From: an uncultured Clostridia bacterium
Lineage (GTDB): Bacteria > Bacillota > Clostridia > TANB77 > CAG-508
NCBI GenBank assembly: GCA_947624925.1
Contig: CANQMG010000011.1
Span: 1-23,819 of the forward strand
Length of the DNA stretch: 23,819 nucleotides
Direction of reading: 5' to 3'
The notes under the pieces are model-generated. The model was not told the DNA's origin. It ran no database searches and saw nothing but the letters and a program-made list of their open reading frames with translations. Both the position numbers and the translations under genes were made by a program. This document shows positions 16,058-23,731 of the stretch, in pieces (positions within the stretch are counted from its first letter, which is position 1; each line of letters begins with the position of its first letter).

Positions 16058-17948
16058 TTACATTACCACTTAATCTTTCATAAACTACAAAATAATCATC
16101 TTTATATAATTCTATATATCTACTATCTTTTTTTAAGTTTAAATTTATTTTAGTACTATTAGGTATTACTAAATGAGTTATACCATATTCATCAAATTTT
16201 TCCTCATAGTCTAAATTGAATCCAGAAATATTTATGAAATCTCTAAAAATATCTTGTGTTTTTCCGTTAAATTGAGGATCATATACATCTGCTCTAGAGT
16301 CTATAAATACAGGTATATCATTAAATAATAAATAACTACCATAATTATACTCATTATATAATCTTATATTCTTTAAATCTAAATTTTCTTTTATATATTC
16401 TGAAGCTTGTACAGGATATGAAGCTTCGTTTACATACTCATCATCTTTGTTGTTTTTATAGAATGAAAAACTGCACAAAATACAAACCCATATAACAGCT
16501 ATTTTACCAATTATTGTATTCATCAATCTCATTACATCACTGCATGCTTTTTTATCATATTTATCTAAAAAGTCACATATTAATCTAATTACTATAAATA
16601 CACCTACAAATACAAACATAGAAAATTGCCTTCTAGACATTAATGTTAAAAGTCCCAAACCACCTATCATAAACAAATCTCTTAGTTTTATTTTAGTATC
16701 TGTAAACATTAAAATTGCAATTACAACACACATTGATATTAAAACTTTTTGTGAACTATACAAAACAATTGGTAAATGCTCACTTATATTCCCCATAGTA
16801 TTACCTTTCATAGAATGATAAAGGTAAGTATATGGAGTATCACCTATTGGTGTTAATAGTCCTGTAAATGCACATATAATCATTATTAATATTAACCATT
16901 TTACATTATCATTTGTGGTTATTTTTATTTTATATGGATTACTTTGTGATTTTTCTTTATATTTTTTTACTCTTTCAAGCTTTGTTTTATTCTCTTCTAA
17001 TATTTTATATAAGATTTTTTTAATTTCTTCAGGATATTCTAATTGTTCTTTTTCATTTTCAATATTATTTAAATATTCTTTTATTATTTCAATTTCATTT
17101 TTAAGTAGACTATTTTCTTTTAGTATTTTATCTTTTTCTTCATCAGTTAATATTATATCTTTGGTTTCAGTTTCTTCATCATTTTCATCAAGGAGTTCTT
17201 CATTTTTCATTAACTTCTTTTTACTCTTGTTTATATATTTTTTTAATACTTTTATTATATTCTTCTTATTTATACTACTTGTATTTTCCAATATTGAGCT
17301 GATTTTTTTACAATCAGCATTAACTTTTCTAGTTAAAGAATTCTGTAATGCAAAAAACTGTATAATATATTCTGCAATATATGGCAAATACAAAACAAAA
17401 TAAAAAGGAAATACAGCTGCATGCACATTTGCTATTATTATTGGTATAATTATTAATCCAATTGCATACCCTATTTTTTTAGTATTAATAAATTTCTCTA
17501 TAAAAAATATAGTTAGCACAAAAAGAATAAATGTTACAAGCTGAGCTCTAGCAGCAATAAATGACTGTGCTAAATACATAGCACATACAGTTAAAATAAA
17601 TGATATAACATTATTTTTAGTTAAACTTACATTTGTAAAATACAATGTAAGTCCTAAAATACAGCATAACACTATTGTAGATATATAAATTCCTGTAAAA
17701 CCACCTAGACTATACATTAAATATATAAAAATATCATATAGCCAATGAGGATATGTATATATTAATCCTTCATGCCATGCAAAATGTTCTTGCATATCTA
17801 TTCCATTTTCTAAAATTAATTCTCCTATTTTTATAGTATAAAATGTATCATTTTGAAATGATTTTGGTGTTATAGCTATGCAAAATATTATTATGCATAT
17901 AATTGCTAAAATATTAAAGCGCATTTTTTCCTTGTTTATGTTTTTCAT
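16050..17948 (-). CDS. Polytopic membrane protein, GT-C-like, with long charged insert
   Basis: I chose ATG 17948 (632 aa) because an AGGAGA site precedes it. The in-frame upstream extension to 18008 would cross the preceding terminator and the promoter. The protein has about ten membrane segments. An early loop FQNDTFYTIKIGELIL...FAWHEGLIYTYPHWLYD resembles the large first extracellular loop of GT-C glycosyltransferases, and an AARAQL motif follows. The C-terminal soluble part contains PVFIDSRADVYDPQFNGKTQD and VIPNSTKINL. A charged, coiled-coil-like insert (about residues 202-348, rich in Lys/Glu) separates two membrane halves. Function is unassigned: a membrane sugar transferase is the best guess. 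It heads the lspA operon. Confidence 0.75.
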   Translation of the reverse strand: MKNINKEKMRFNILAIICIIIFCIAITPKSFQNDTFYTIKIGELILENGIDMQEHFAWHEGLIYTYPHWLYDIFIYLMYSLGGFTGIYISTIVLCCILGLTLYFTNVSLTKNNVISFILTVCAMYLAQSFIAARAQLVTFILFVLTIFFIEKFINTKKIGYAIGLIIIPIIIANVHAAVFPFYFVLYLPYIAEYIIQFFALQNSLTRKVNADCKKISSILENTSSINKKNIIKVLKKYINKSKKKLMKNEELLDENDEETETKDIILTDEEKDKILKENSLLKNEIEIIKEYLNNIENEKEQLEYPEEIKKILYKILEENKTKLERVKKYKEKSQSNPYKIKITTNDNVKWLILIMIICAFTGLLTPIGDTPYTYLYHSMKGNTMGNISEHLPIVLYSSQKVLISMCVVIAILMFTDTKIKLRDLFMIGGLGLLTLMSRRQFSMFVFVGVFIVIRLICDFLDKYDKKACSDVMRLMNTIIGKIAVIWVCILCSFSFYKNNKDDEYVNEASYPVQASEYIKENLDLKNIRLYNEYNYGSYLLFNDIPVFIDSRADVYDPQFNGKTQDIFRDFINISGFNLDYEEKFDEYGITHLVIPNSTKINLNLKKDSRYIELYKDDYFVVYERLSGNVND

Positions 17949-17979
17949 ATTAATTCTCCTAATATTTTTGTATATCATC

Positions 17980-18008
17980 ATTATACACAAAAAGGTTAAA
18001 ATACACAA
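17980..18008 (-). promoter_or_regulatory. Promoter of the membrane-protein/lspA operon
   Basis: On the minus strand TTGTGT (18003-18008), a 17-bp spacer and TATAAT (17980-17985) precede the start at 17948. The -35 box and part of the spacer lie inside the terminator hairpin of the upstream gene. Confidence 0.65.
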
Positions 18009-18025
18009 GTATATTTTAACCTTTT
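17990..18025 (-). terminator. Terminator of the BofC-like gene
   Basis: A 14-bp perfect stem (AAAAGGTTAAAATA / TATTTTAACCTTTT) with an 8-base loop lies 11 bases beyond the stop at 18037. T-rich tracts are present on both flanks. Confidence 0.85.
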
Positions 18026-18036
18026 GTTTTTAACAA

Positions 18037-18636
18037 TTATTCAAAATCTTCTATTATATTGCTTAAAGTTTCTTTCCCATAAACCTTTATCCCATTTTTA
18101 ATTTTTAATAAATCTTCTGTTGTTAAGTATTCTGTTGAAATACTTGTAGAATCGTATAGGCTTTCTTCCCCATTTTCATCTACTTTATATATTACAATTG
18201 TGCCATTTTCTTCTCTTATTATAAAATGCTCATCACAAAACTCATCTTTTTCTATACTTAATATAATCTCTTGTTTAGAAAATTTTTCAATATCCCATCC
18301 TTTAAATACATTTTGTATTTCATCTTTAGTTAAATTTACATATTCTTCATCCGCATCTATATATTCATTAATAACATGATTACATTTATTAAAATATGTT
18401 TTTAAAATGATTAATGTATTAGGTGTAGTTTTTTCTTCATTAGAGTTAGTTTCTAAAAATATAGAATTTATATCTTCCTTAGATAAAACTGTATCTACAT
18501 TAATATTATTATTTACTTGTAGCTTACTATCATTAATGCTTTCTTTATTTTCTTTTATATTATAAATATATACTCCTAATAATACTGCTAATATTATAGT
18601 AATTATTATGCCAAAAATGATTAAACCTTTTTTCAT
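18037..18636 (-). CDS. BofC C-terminal-domain protein, membrane-anchored
   Basis: The start at 18636 (199 aa) is preferred because AGGAGA lies 7 bases upstream and MKKGLIIFGIIITIILAVLLGVYIY forms an N-terminal anchor; a longer frame to 18720 has no ribosome site. The C-terminal half (about 95-199) matches the BofC C-terminal domain: EEYVNLTKDEIQNVFKGW, FCDEHFIIREENGTIVIYK and a late LLKIKNGIKVYGKETLSNIIEDFE. In Bacillus, BofC is a forespore protein that restrains SpoIVB signalling to pro-sigma-K processing; many clostridial relatives are only domain-level matches. It follows comEC by 99 bases and ends at a strong terminator. Confidence 0.75.
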   Translation of the reverse strand: MKKGLIIFGIIITIILAVLLGVYIYNIKENKESINDSKLQVNNNINVDTVLSKEDINSIFLETNSNEEKTTPNTLIILKTYFNKCNHVINEYIDADEEYVNLTKDEIQNVFKGWDIEKFSKQEIILSIEKDEFCDEHFIIREENGTIVIYKVDENGEESLYDSTSISTEYLTTEDLLKIKNGIKVYGKETLSNIIEDFE

Positions 18637-18735
18637 TTGCAATCTCCTATTCCTATATAATTTGAAAAAACTATAATCTATGTTTTTTATATTATTTACT
18701 TTTTTTACATAATTATACATATATAATATTATTTA

Positions 18736-21222
18736 CTAATTCTTATGTTTCTTTATTTTTATATTTCCATTTTTATTTACTTTAAGAACAATTTCTCCAT
18801 CCTCATCAGTTCTATAAATTTTTGCACCGTATATCATTTAATCTTCCTAGTACATCATTGTTTGGATGTCCAAATTTATTGTCCTTTCCAACTCCAATTA
18901 GAGCAATCTTAGGCTTTATTAACTCTATAAAATTTTTTGTTGAAGATGTTTTAGACCCATGATGTCCTACTTTAAGAACAGTTGAATTTAAATTATTTGT
19001 AAAATTATTTTTAGAAACTAAAATGCTTTCCGCTTCTTCTTCAATATCCCCTGTAAAAAGCATACTAAAATTTATATAGTTCAATTTGCATACTAAAGCA
19101 TTATTATTTATTGAATTTTCTGATATAACATTTTTACTACTTGGCCATAAAACATCAAAGTATAAATCTTTTTCTACCTTAATTTTAGCATTCTCTTCTA
19201 ACATATGTATTTTTATTTTTTTATCTTTAATTATTTTTAAAAACTCTTGCAAATTGTCTGAAGATTCAAATTGTTTTCCAATTATTACATTCTTTACTCC
19301 TATATTATTTAATAAATATAATATCCCTCCTACATGGTCTGTATCCATATGGCTTATTATAATATAATCTAGTTTAGTAATACCTCTATCTAATAAATAT
19401 GGCAATAATATACTTTCTCCTACATCATAACCATCAGAATTGTTATTTCCTCCACCATCTATTAAAATTTTTTTATTATGTGGAGTAATAATTAATGTAC
19501 TATCCCCTTGTCCAACATCTATAAAATATATTTCTAGGTCTTTTGGAATTAAATTAAAACTATTGTATAAAATTAGAGCTATTATAATTATTAAAATAAA
19601 ATTTCTAATTATTCTTTTATTACTTATTAATTTTTTTATAAAACATACTAATTTAATTTCTGTTATTCTTTTGTTTTGTTTTATGTACAAACTAAACATA
19701 TAATTGATAAATAATATGAAAATATAATACAAAATAATAAAAAAGATTTTTGGAGTAGAAATATATATTTTAGATAATGGAAGATTTGAACAAGCTTTAG
19801 CAATTTGAATTAATAACTTTAATAATAATTCATATGGAATTAAAAAAAATTTGGAAAACTTTTCAGAAATAAAAGATATAATACACAGCAAAAATCCGCC
19901 TATTGTAATAATTCCTACTATACTATTTACTAATAAATTAGATAACAAAAAATTTAATGAAATAATATTAAAATTATATATAATTATTGGGAATATAGCT
20001 AACTGTGCAGATAAAGTTGTATATATTATTTCTTTTATATAATTAATAATATTCTTTTTAAATTTCCCTATTTCACTATATTTTATTAGTCCACATGTTT
20101 TATTACCTTTAAAAACAAATAATTTTTCAAGATTATTTTTAAATAATATAATACCGCAAGCTACCTCCATAAGATAGCAATAACCCTATATTTCTTATAT
20201 TATAAGGATTTGGAATTAATATCATCCCGAAGAGAAATACTAATTGATGTTGCAATATCTGTTTTTGAATAAATAACACTTGAAAATAGCAATATTATTC
20301 CCATAATACATGCTCTTGTAACTGATGGAGTAAAGTCTACAACAAACATATAAAAAATTAGAATAACACTTGTAATTAATTTATTAATCCTTGTATTTAC
20401 TTTTGCACTTTTTAAACTTACAGTTAAGCCTAAAATAATATAAGATATATGTGCACCAGATATTGCAAGAATATGTGATAAATTGCTATCTCTAAACATA
20501 TCCTTTATATCATCATTTAAATAATCTTTATAACCTATAGAAATTGCAAAAAATATATTTTTGGTATTTTGCTCTTTAAATACAATATCTGCATTACTGA
20601 TTATTTTTTGCTTAAAATCAAGTGCTAACTTACTTACAAAATTTAAATTATCTTTTTTTAAAACATTTAGTTCTTTTATATAATTTACATTTCCATAAAT
20701 TTTAATATTTTTTAAATATTCTTTATAATTAAATCCTTTATAGTTAGAAGCCTCTTGAGGTTTTTCATATTCTCCATAAAAATATATTAAATCTCCATAT
20801 TCTAGTTTTATATTATAAGAATTTTTTATATTTAAATATAGAATTGTATTTTTATACTTATTATTAGAATTTACATTATTTATTTTTATCTTATAAACAG
20901 TTTTATATTCTTTAACTTCACCAATATTAATAATTGTGCCTGTGAAATACCCCTCATTTACATCTTTATATAAATTGTCATATTTATTATTCAAAATATC
21001 TAAATAAATACATGATATAAAAGACACTACAGTAAAACAAATAATAACACTTCTATTAATAAATATTTTTATATATCTATATATTTTTCTATTAGTTTTA
21101 GATATAGCCAAAAGCAATAAAATTAAAAATATATATAAAAAGACTATACTTATTTTAAAGTATAGCCCCCATATTATACCTATTATATATGCAATTATAG
21201 CAATTAAAATTGGTCGTTTCAT
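18736..21222 (-). CDS. comEC: comEC, full-length only with three +1 frameshifts at CGG
   Basis: ComEC is the inner-membrane channel for single-stranded DNA uptake. A continuous 827-residue ComEC is obtained by reading 21222-20230, skipping 20229, reading 20228-20157, skipping 20156, reading 20155-18830, skipping 18829, and reading 18828-18736 to TAG. The repaired joins read SISL|GMILIPNPYNI, LLSYGGSL|GIILFKNN and RLNDI|GAKIYRTDEDGE, all fitting ComEC. At each join the zero-frame codon is CGG and the recovered codon is Gly. Order of domains: OB-like DUF4131 region, multi-helix competence domain, C-terminal metallo-beta-lactamase-like domain. The start ATG has an AAAGGAAATT site and lies 30 bases after the NlpC/P60 gene stop. 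Alternatives are a pseudogene or sequence error; no other lesion is present in 2.5 kb. Confidence 0.8.
18812..20170 (-). CDS. ComEC C-terminal segment: channel half plus MBL-like domain
   Basis: This frame opens with ATG 20170, but its first five codons precede the shift point at 20156 and look accidental; no ribosome site of quality precedes it. From Gly6 (GIILFKNN) it carries the second half of the competence domain (about residues 45-210) and the metallo-beta-lactamase-like domain with FIDVGQGDSTLI and HMDTDHVGG (274-282). It ends with RCKNL after the third CGG, whereas the shifted frame continues for 30 family-like residues to 18736. It is unlikely to be an independent gene. Confidence 0.7.
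   Translation of the reverse strand: MEVACGIILFKNNLEKLFVFKGNKTCGLIKYSEIGKFKKNIINYIKEIIYTTLSAQLAIFPIIIYNFNIISLNFLLSNLLVNSIVGIITIGGFLLCIISFISEKFSKFFLIPYELLLKLLIQIAKACSNLPLSKIYISTPKIFFIILYYIFILFINYMFSLYIKQNKRITEIKLVCFIKKLISNKRIIRNFILIIIIALILYNSFNLIPKDLEIYFIDVGQGDSTLIITPHNKKILIDGGGNNNSDGYDVGESILLPYLLDRGITKLDYIIISHMDTDHVGGILYLLNNIGVKNVIIGKQFESSDNLQEFLKIIKDKKIKIHMLEENAKIKVEKDLYFDVLWPSSKNVISENSINNNALVCKLNYINFSMLFTGDIEEEAESILVSKNNFTNNLNSTVLKVGHHGSKTSSTKNFIELIKPKIALIGVGKDNKFGHPNNDVLGRLNDIRCKNL
18826..18832 (-). other. ComEC +1 frameshift site 3 (ATA CGG T)
   Basis: The frame reads AAT GAT ATA CGG TGC; skipping C at 18829 gives GGT GCA AAA ATT TAT AGA (Gly-Ala-Lys-Ile-Tyr-Arg), the usual end of the ComEC hydrolase-like domain. 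Unshifted translation ends after five codons at TAG. Confidence 0.65.
20153..20159 (-). other. ComEC +1 frameshift site 2 (TTG CGG T)
   Basis: The middle frame reads GGA GGT AGC TTG CGG TAT; skipping C at 20156 gives GGT ATT ATA (Gly-Ile-Ile), restoring the GGSLGIILF block expected in ComEC. Unshifted translation ends after five codons at TAA. Confidence 0.65.
20200..21222 (-). CDS. ComEC N-terminal segment (340 aa if not shifted)
   Basis: This zero-frame piece starts at ATG 21222 and carries two to three N-terminal helices, an OB-like DUF4131 region (about 60-165, including YFTGTIINIGEVKEYKTVY and LEYGDLIYFYGEY), and the first competence-domain helices with LSHILAISGAHISYIILG. Beyond codon 331 it reads CGG and then eight unrelated residues (DDINSKSL) before TAA at 20200. 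The loss of family similarity exactly at CGG marks the shift point. Taken alone it would be a truncated channel without the rest of the membrane domain or the hydrolase-like domain. Confidence 0.75.
   Translation of the reverse strand: MKRPILIAIIAYIIGIIWGLYFKISIVFLYIFLILLLLAISKTNRKIYRYIKIFINRSVIICFTVVSFISCIYLDILNNKYDNLYKDVNEGYFTGTIINIGEVKEYKTVYKIKINNVNSNNKYKNTILYLNIKNSYNIKLEYGDLIYFYGEYEKPQEASNYKGFNYKEYLKNIKIYGNVNYIKELNVLKKDNLNFVSKLALDFKQKIISNADIVFKEQNTKNIFFAISIGYKDYLNDDIKDMFRDSNLSHILAISGAHISYIILGLTVSLKSAKVNTRINKLITSVILIFYMFVVDFTPSVTRACIMGIILLFSSVIYSKTDIATSISISLRDDINSKSL
20226..20231 (-). other. ComEC +1 frameshift site 1 (CTT CGG G)
   Basis: The zero frame reads TCT CTT CGG GAT, and after skipping C at 20229 it reads GGG ATG ATA (Gly-Met-Ile). 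CTT before a slow codon resembles the CUU slip of the prfB frameshift. Unshifted translation ends nine codons later. Confidence 0.65.
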
Positions 21223-21252
21223 AATTTCCTTTCGTATATTTTTAATTGCCCC

Positions 21253-22758
21253 CTAATTATTTAATATTCTCCTTGCAGTTATATATCTACTAGCATAATT
21301 TTTTTGACTTAACGATGATATTATAACTCCTGTTGAATAATCTGATGCCTCTATAAATTTGTTATCTCCAATATAAATGCCAACATGTCCTATTGTATTA
21401 CCTGTTGTACCTAATTTTCTAAAAAGTACTAAATCTCCTTTTTGTAAATCACTTTTTTCCACATATTTTCCATTTTTAGCCTGTGCAGCTGAAGAACGGT
21501 TTAGCTTATATCCAAAGTGATTATATACATAATATGTAAGACCTGAACAATCAAATCCACTTGGTGATGTACCCCCATATTTATATTTACATCCTAAAAA
21601 TTTTTTAGCATATTCAACAATGTCATCTCCAGTTACTCTACTGTTATTAGTTCTGTTAGTATTTGATGTAGATACATCTTTTTTTTCTTCTTCCTTTACT
21701 GTATTATCTGTATCTTCTTTTTTGGTTTCTGCTTCGATTTTCTCAGTTTCTTTTACATTAGAATCATCAGTATTTTCTTCTTCAACTCTAGATATATCAC
21801 TTCCTCTAGAAGTTGTTTGTGTATTATTGTTATCTTCTTTTTGCTTTGTATCAGAAACTAAATCCTTAGAAACATATCCAGTATCTCCATCAACTTCTAC
21901 TTCATACCAAGAATCGTCATAATCTTTTTTAATTTTCACTTCTGTATTTAACTTAAGTTTAGATACAACTTTTGAAGATGTAGATGGTTTTTCTCTTAAA
22001 TTAACTGTATCATATTTTATATAGGCTACTTTTTCTGTTTGTTCATTTTGTGTATTTTCATCTTTATTATCTGAGTTATTTATATTTTCTTCATTAGATG
22101 AATCAATAACATCTTCTTCTTTTATTAAATCATTTCTAACCCAACCTTTTATACCTTGTATGTTTATATATGACCATTTATTAAGCATTTGTATTATTTC
22201 AATTTTTGTTTCATCATTTGCAGTATAAATTATACTAGCATTTATATTAGGAATTATTGATACTTTAGTAGATTTAGGAATTTTGTACTCTTTTACAAGC
22301 TGTGTACTACTTGAAACTTCTTTAGTTTCTGTATCATTATTATCTAACTGTTCATCATTATTTTCATTTTCGCTTTTATTTGCATCTTCATTTGATGTTG
22401 TATTTGAATCTTTATTATCACTTTCTTCGTTTTTTTCTTCATCAGACGTTTGATTATCTGAAGAATTATTGTTTTCTAGTTTAGCTTCATCTTTAACCTT
22501 AACATATTTACCAAAAACATATCCAGTATAATCTTTATATTTAACTTTATACCAATCTCCATCTTTTTCAATAACTTCTACTATATCATCTTGTGTAACA
22601 AAAGTTAACATATTAGAAGATGTAGAAGGCTTTTCTCTTAATTTGACTGTAATTTCATTTATTGTTCCTGTAGTTGAAGCATTAGTTTCATTTAACTTTA
22701 TCATAAGTAAAATTATAATAAAAATAATTGTTGAAATTATTTTTTGTGTTTTTTTCAT
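21253..22758 (-). CDS. Secreted SH3b(x3)-NlpC/P60 peptidoglycan endopeptidase
   Basis: A signal peptide (residues 1-28, MKKTQKIISTIIFIIILLMI core) leads to an extracellular protein of 501 residues. Three SH3b cell-wall-binding domains lie at about 32-88 (KLREKPSTSS...WYKVKYKDYTGYV), 153-212 (divergent) and 245-303 (NLREKPSTSS...WYEVEVDGDTGYV). They are joined by acidic Asn/Glu/Ser-rich linkers. The NlpC/P60 domain (about 378-500) has Cys404 in FDCSGLTYY and His458 in GHVGIYIGD; the third position falls near EASD. It should cut peptide bridges in the cell wall. Start ATG 22758 has AAAGGAG upstream; a TATAAT at 22790-22795 may be its -10 box. comEC follows after 30 bases. Confidence 0.93.
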   Translation of the reverse strand: MKKTQKIISTIIFIIILLMIKLNETNASTTGTINEITVKLREKPSTSSNMLTFVTQDDIVEVIEKDGDWYKVKYKDYTGYVFGKYVKVKDEAKLENNNSSDNQTSDEEKNEESDNKDSNTTSNEDANKSENENNDEQLDNNDTETKEVSSSTQLVKEYKIPKSTKVSIIPNINASIIYTANDETKIEIIQMLNKWSYINIQGIKGWVRNDLIKEEDVIDSSNEENINNSDNKDENTQNEQTEKVAYIKYDTVNLREKPSTSSKVVSKLKLNTEVKIKKDYDDSWYEVEVDGDTGYVSKDLVSDTKQKEDNNNTQTTSRGSDISRVEEENTDDSNVKETEKIEAETKKEDTDNTVKEEEKKDVSTSNTNRTNNSRVTGDDIVEYAKKFLGCKYKYGGTSPSGFDCSGLTYYVYNHFGYKLNRSSAAQAKNGKYVEKSDLQKGDLVLFRKLGTTGNTIGHVGIYIGDNKFIEASDYSTGVIISSLSQKNYASRYITARRILNN

Positions 22759-22825
22759 ATATTACTCCTTTACAGTTACGCGTTTCCATATTATAAGAAA
22801 AATAATTTACTTAAACAGTATATAA

Positions 22826-23515
22826 TTAATTAATAAAAAAGTCAATGAAGTTTGCATATCTTTTTGCTACAATATTTATATATTTTTCAAAATCAATCTC
22901 ATTATTTCCGTTAGGTTTATCAGAAATAGCTCTTATGATAATAAAAGGAATATTATCTAAAAAACACACTTGAGCAATTGCAGCTCCCTCCATTTCTACT
23001 CCATCTGCACCAAAAATATTTTTTATATCATTTTTCATATTAACATTTTTGCAAAATGTATCACCAGATGCAATTGTTCCTATTTTTACTTTATAATCTA
23101 AATCTGATTTTTCTATAATATCTGTGCATTTCTTAATAAGATTTTTATCACTATAAATTTCTTTTCCAATATCAGTTATATAACCTTTTTCGTGTCCAAA
23201 TGCAGTTATATCGAAATCGTATTGAACTAGTTTTTCTGCAATAATTAAATCTCCAATTTCTATATTATCATTTAAGCTTCCTGCTGTTCCTACATTAATA
23301 ACATATTCAATATCATAATTATCAATCAATATTTGTGTTGTTCTTGCAGCATTTACTTTTCCAACGCCACACATAACCAATGCTACTTCTTTATTATTAA
23401 TAATACCTTCAATAATTTCTAGATTATAAATTTTTTTTACATTAATAAATTTCATTAAATTTTTTATAGAAGATATTTCTTCTTGCATAGCTGCAATTAT
23501 AGCAATTTTTTTCAT
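22826..23515 (-). CDS. mtnN: 5'-methylthioadenosine/S-adenosylhomocysteine nucleosidase
   Basis: MtnN cleaves the adenine base from methylthioadenosine and S-adenosylhomocysteine, feeding methionine salvage and removing an inhibitor of methyltransferases. The 229-residue protein has IIAAMQEE with Glu12, the phosphorylase-fold motif VINVGTAGSLND, ASGDTFCKN, the substrate-binding VEMEGAAIAQVC and the general-acid Asp199 in IRAISDKPNG. All key residues and the length are normal. A GGATAAGGG ribosome site and a good promoter precede it. It appears to head the minus-strand group that continues with the NlpC/P60 gene 67 bases downstream. Confidence 0.96.
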   Translation of the reverse strand: MKKIAIIAAMQEEISSIKNLMKFINVKKIYNLEIIEGIINNKEVALVMCGVGKVNAARTTQILIDNYDIEYVINVGTAGSLNDNIEIGDLIIAEKLVQYDFDITAFGHEKGYITDIGKEIYSDKNLIKKCTDIIEKSDLDYKVKIGTIASGDTFCKNVNMKNDIKNIFGADGVEMEGAAIAQVCFLDNIPFIIIRAISDKPNGNNEIDFEKYINIVAKRYANFIDFFIN

Positions 23516-23545
23516 ACAACCCTTATCCTTTCACAATTTATTCAT

Positions 23546-23574
23546 TTTATATCATATAGTTCAAAATTTTTCAA
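23546..23574 (-). promoter_or_regulatory. Sigma-A-type promoter of mtnN
   Basis: On the minus strand TTGAAA (23569-23574), a 17-bp spacer and TATAAA (23546-23551) lie 31 bases upstream of the start codon at 23515. Confidence 0.65.
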
Positions 23575-23682
23575 GAATATAAAAATGTTATTTATAATTA
23601 ATATTATCTATTATATTTTAAACAAGTTTTTAATTTTTTTTAAATTTTCACAATCTGCAATTAAAAAAAATCAAAAAAAAGA

Positions 23683-23712
23683 TTGACAAATCATATATAT
23701 AAATAGTATAAT
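23683..23712 (+). promoter_or_regulatory. Consensus promoter of the tRNA-Leu gene
   Basis: TTGACA (23683-23688) and TATAAT (23707-23712) are both perfect, separated by 18 bp, and lie 20 bases before the mature tRNA start. Confidence 0.88.
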
Positions 23713-23731
23713 AATTCTTGTCAGTTCAAAT

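Noticed and set aside
17949..18008. Longer N-terminus of the GT-C-like protein (start 18008)
   Set aside because: It crosses the upstream terminator and the promoter; ATG 17948 has an AGGAGA site.
18637..18720. Longer N-terminus of the BofC-like protein (start 18720)
   Set aside because: No ribosome site; the extension is not signal-like, whereas ATG 18636 has AGGAGA and begins a clean membrane anchor.
20157..20170. ATG 20170 as a true start of an independent MBL/ComEC gene
   Set aside because: The first codons lie before the second frameshift point, lack a good ribosome site, and the middle frame supplies the expected ComEC sequence instead.
18736..21222. Simple reassignment of CGG to another amino acid
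   Set aside because: Reassignment would keep the frame, but the homologous sequence resumes only in the +1 frame.
21620..21922. A 100-codon plus-strand frame opposite the NlpC/P60 gene
   Set aside because: It is a Ser/Val-rich mirror of the acidic linker codons, without a ribosome site or homology pattern.
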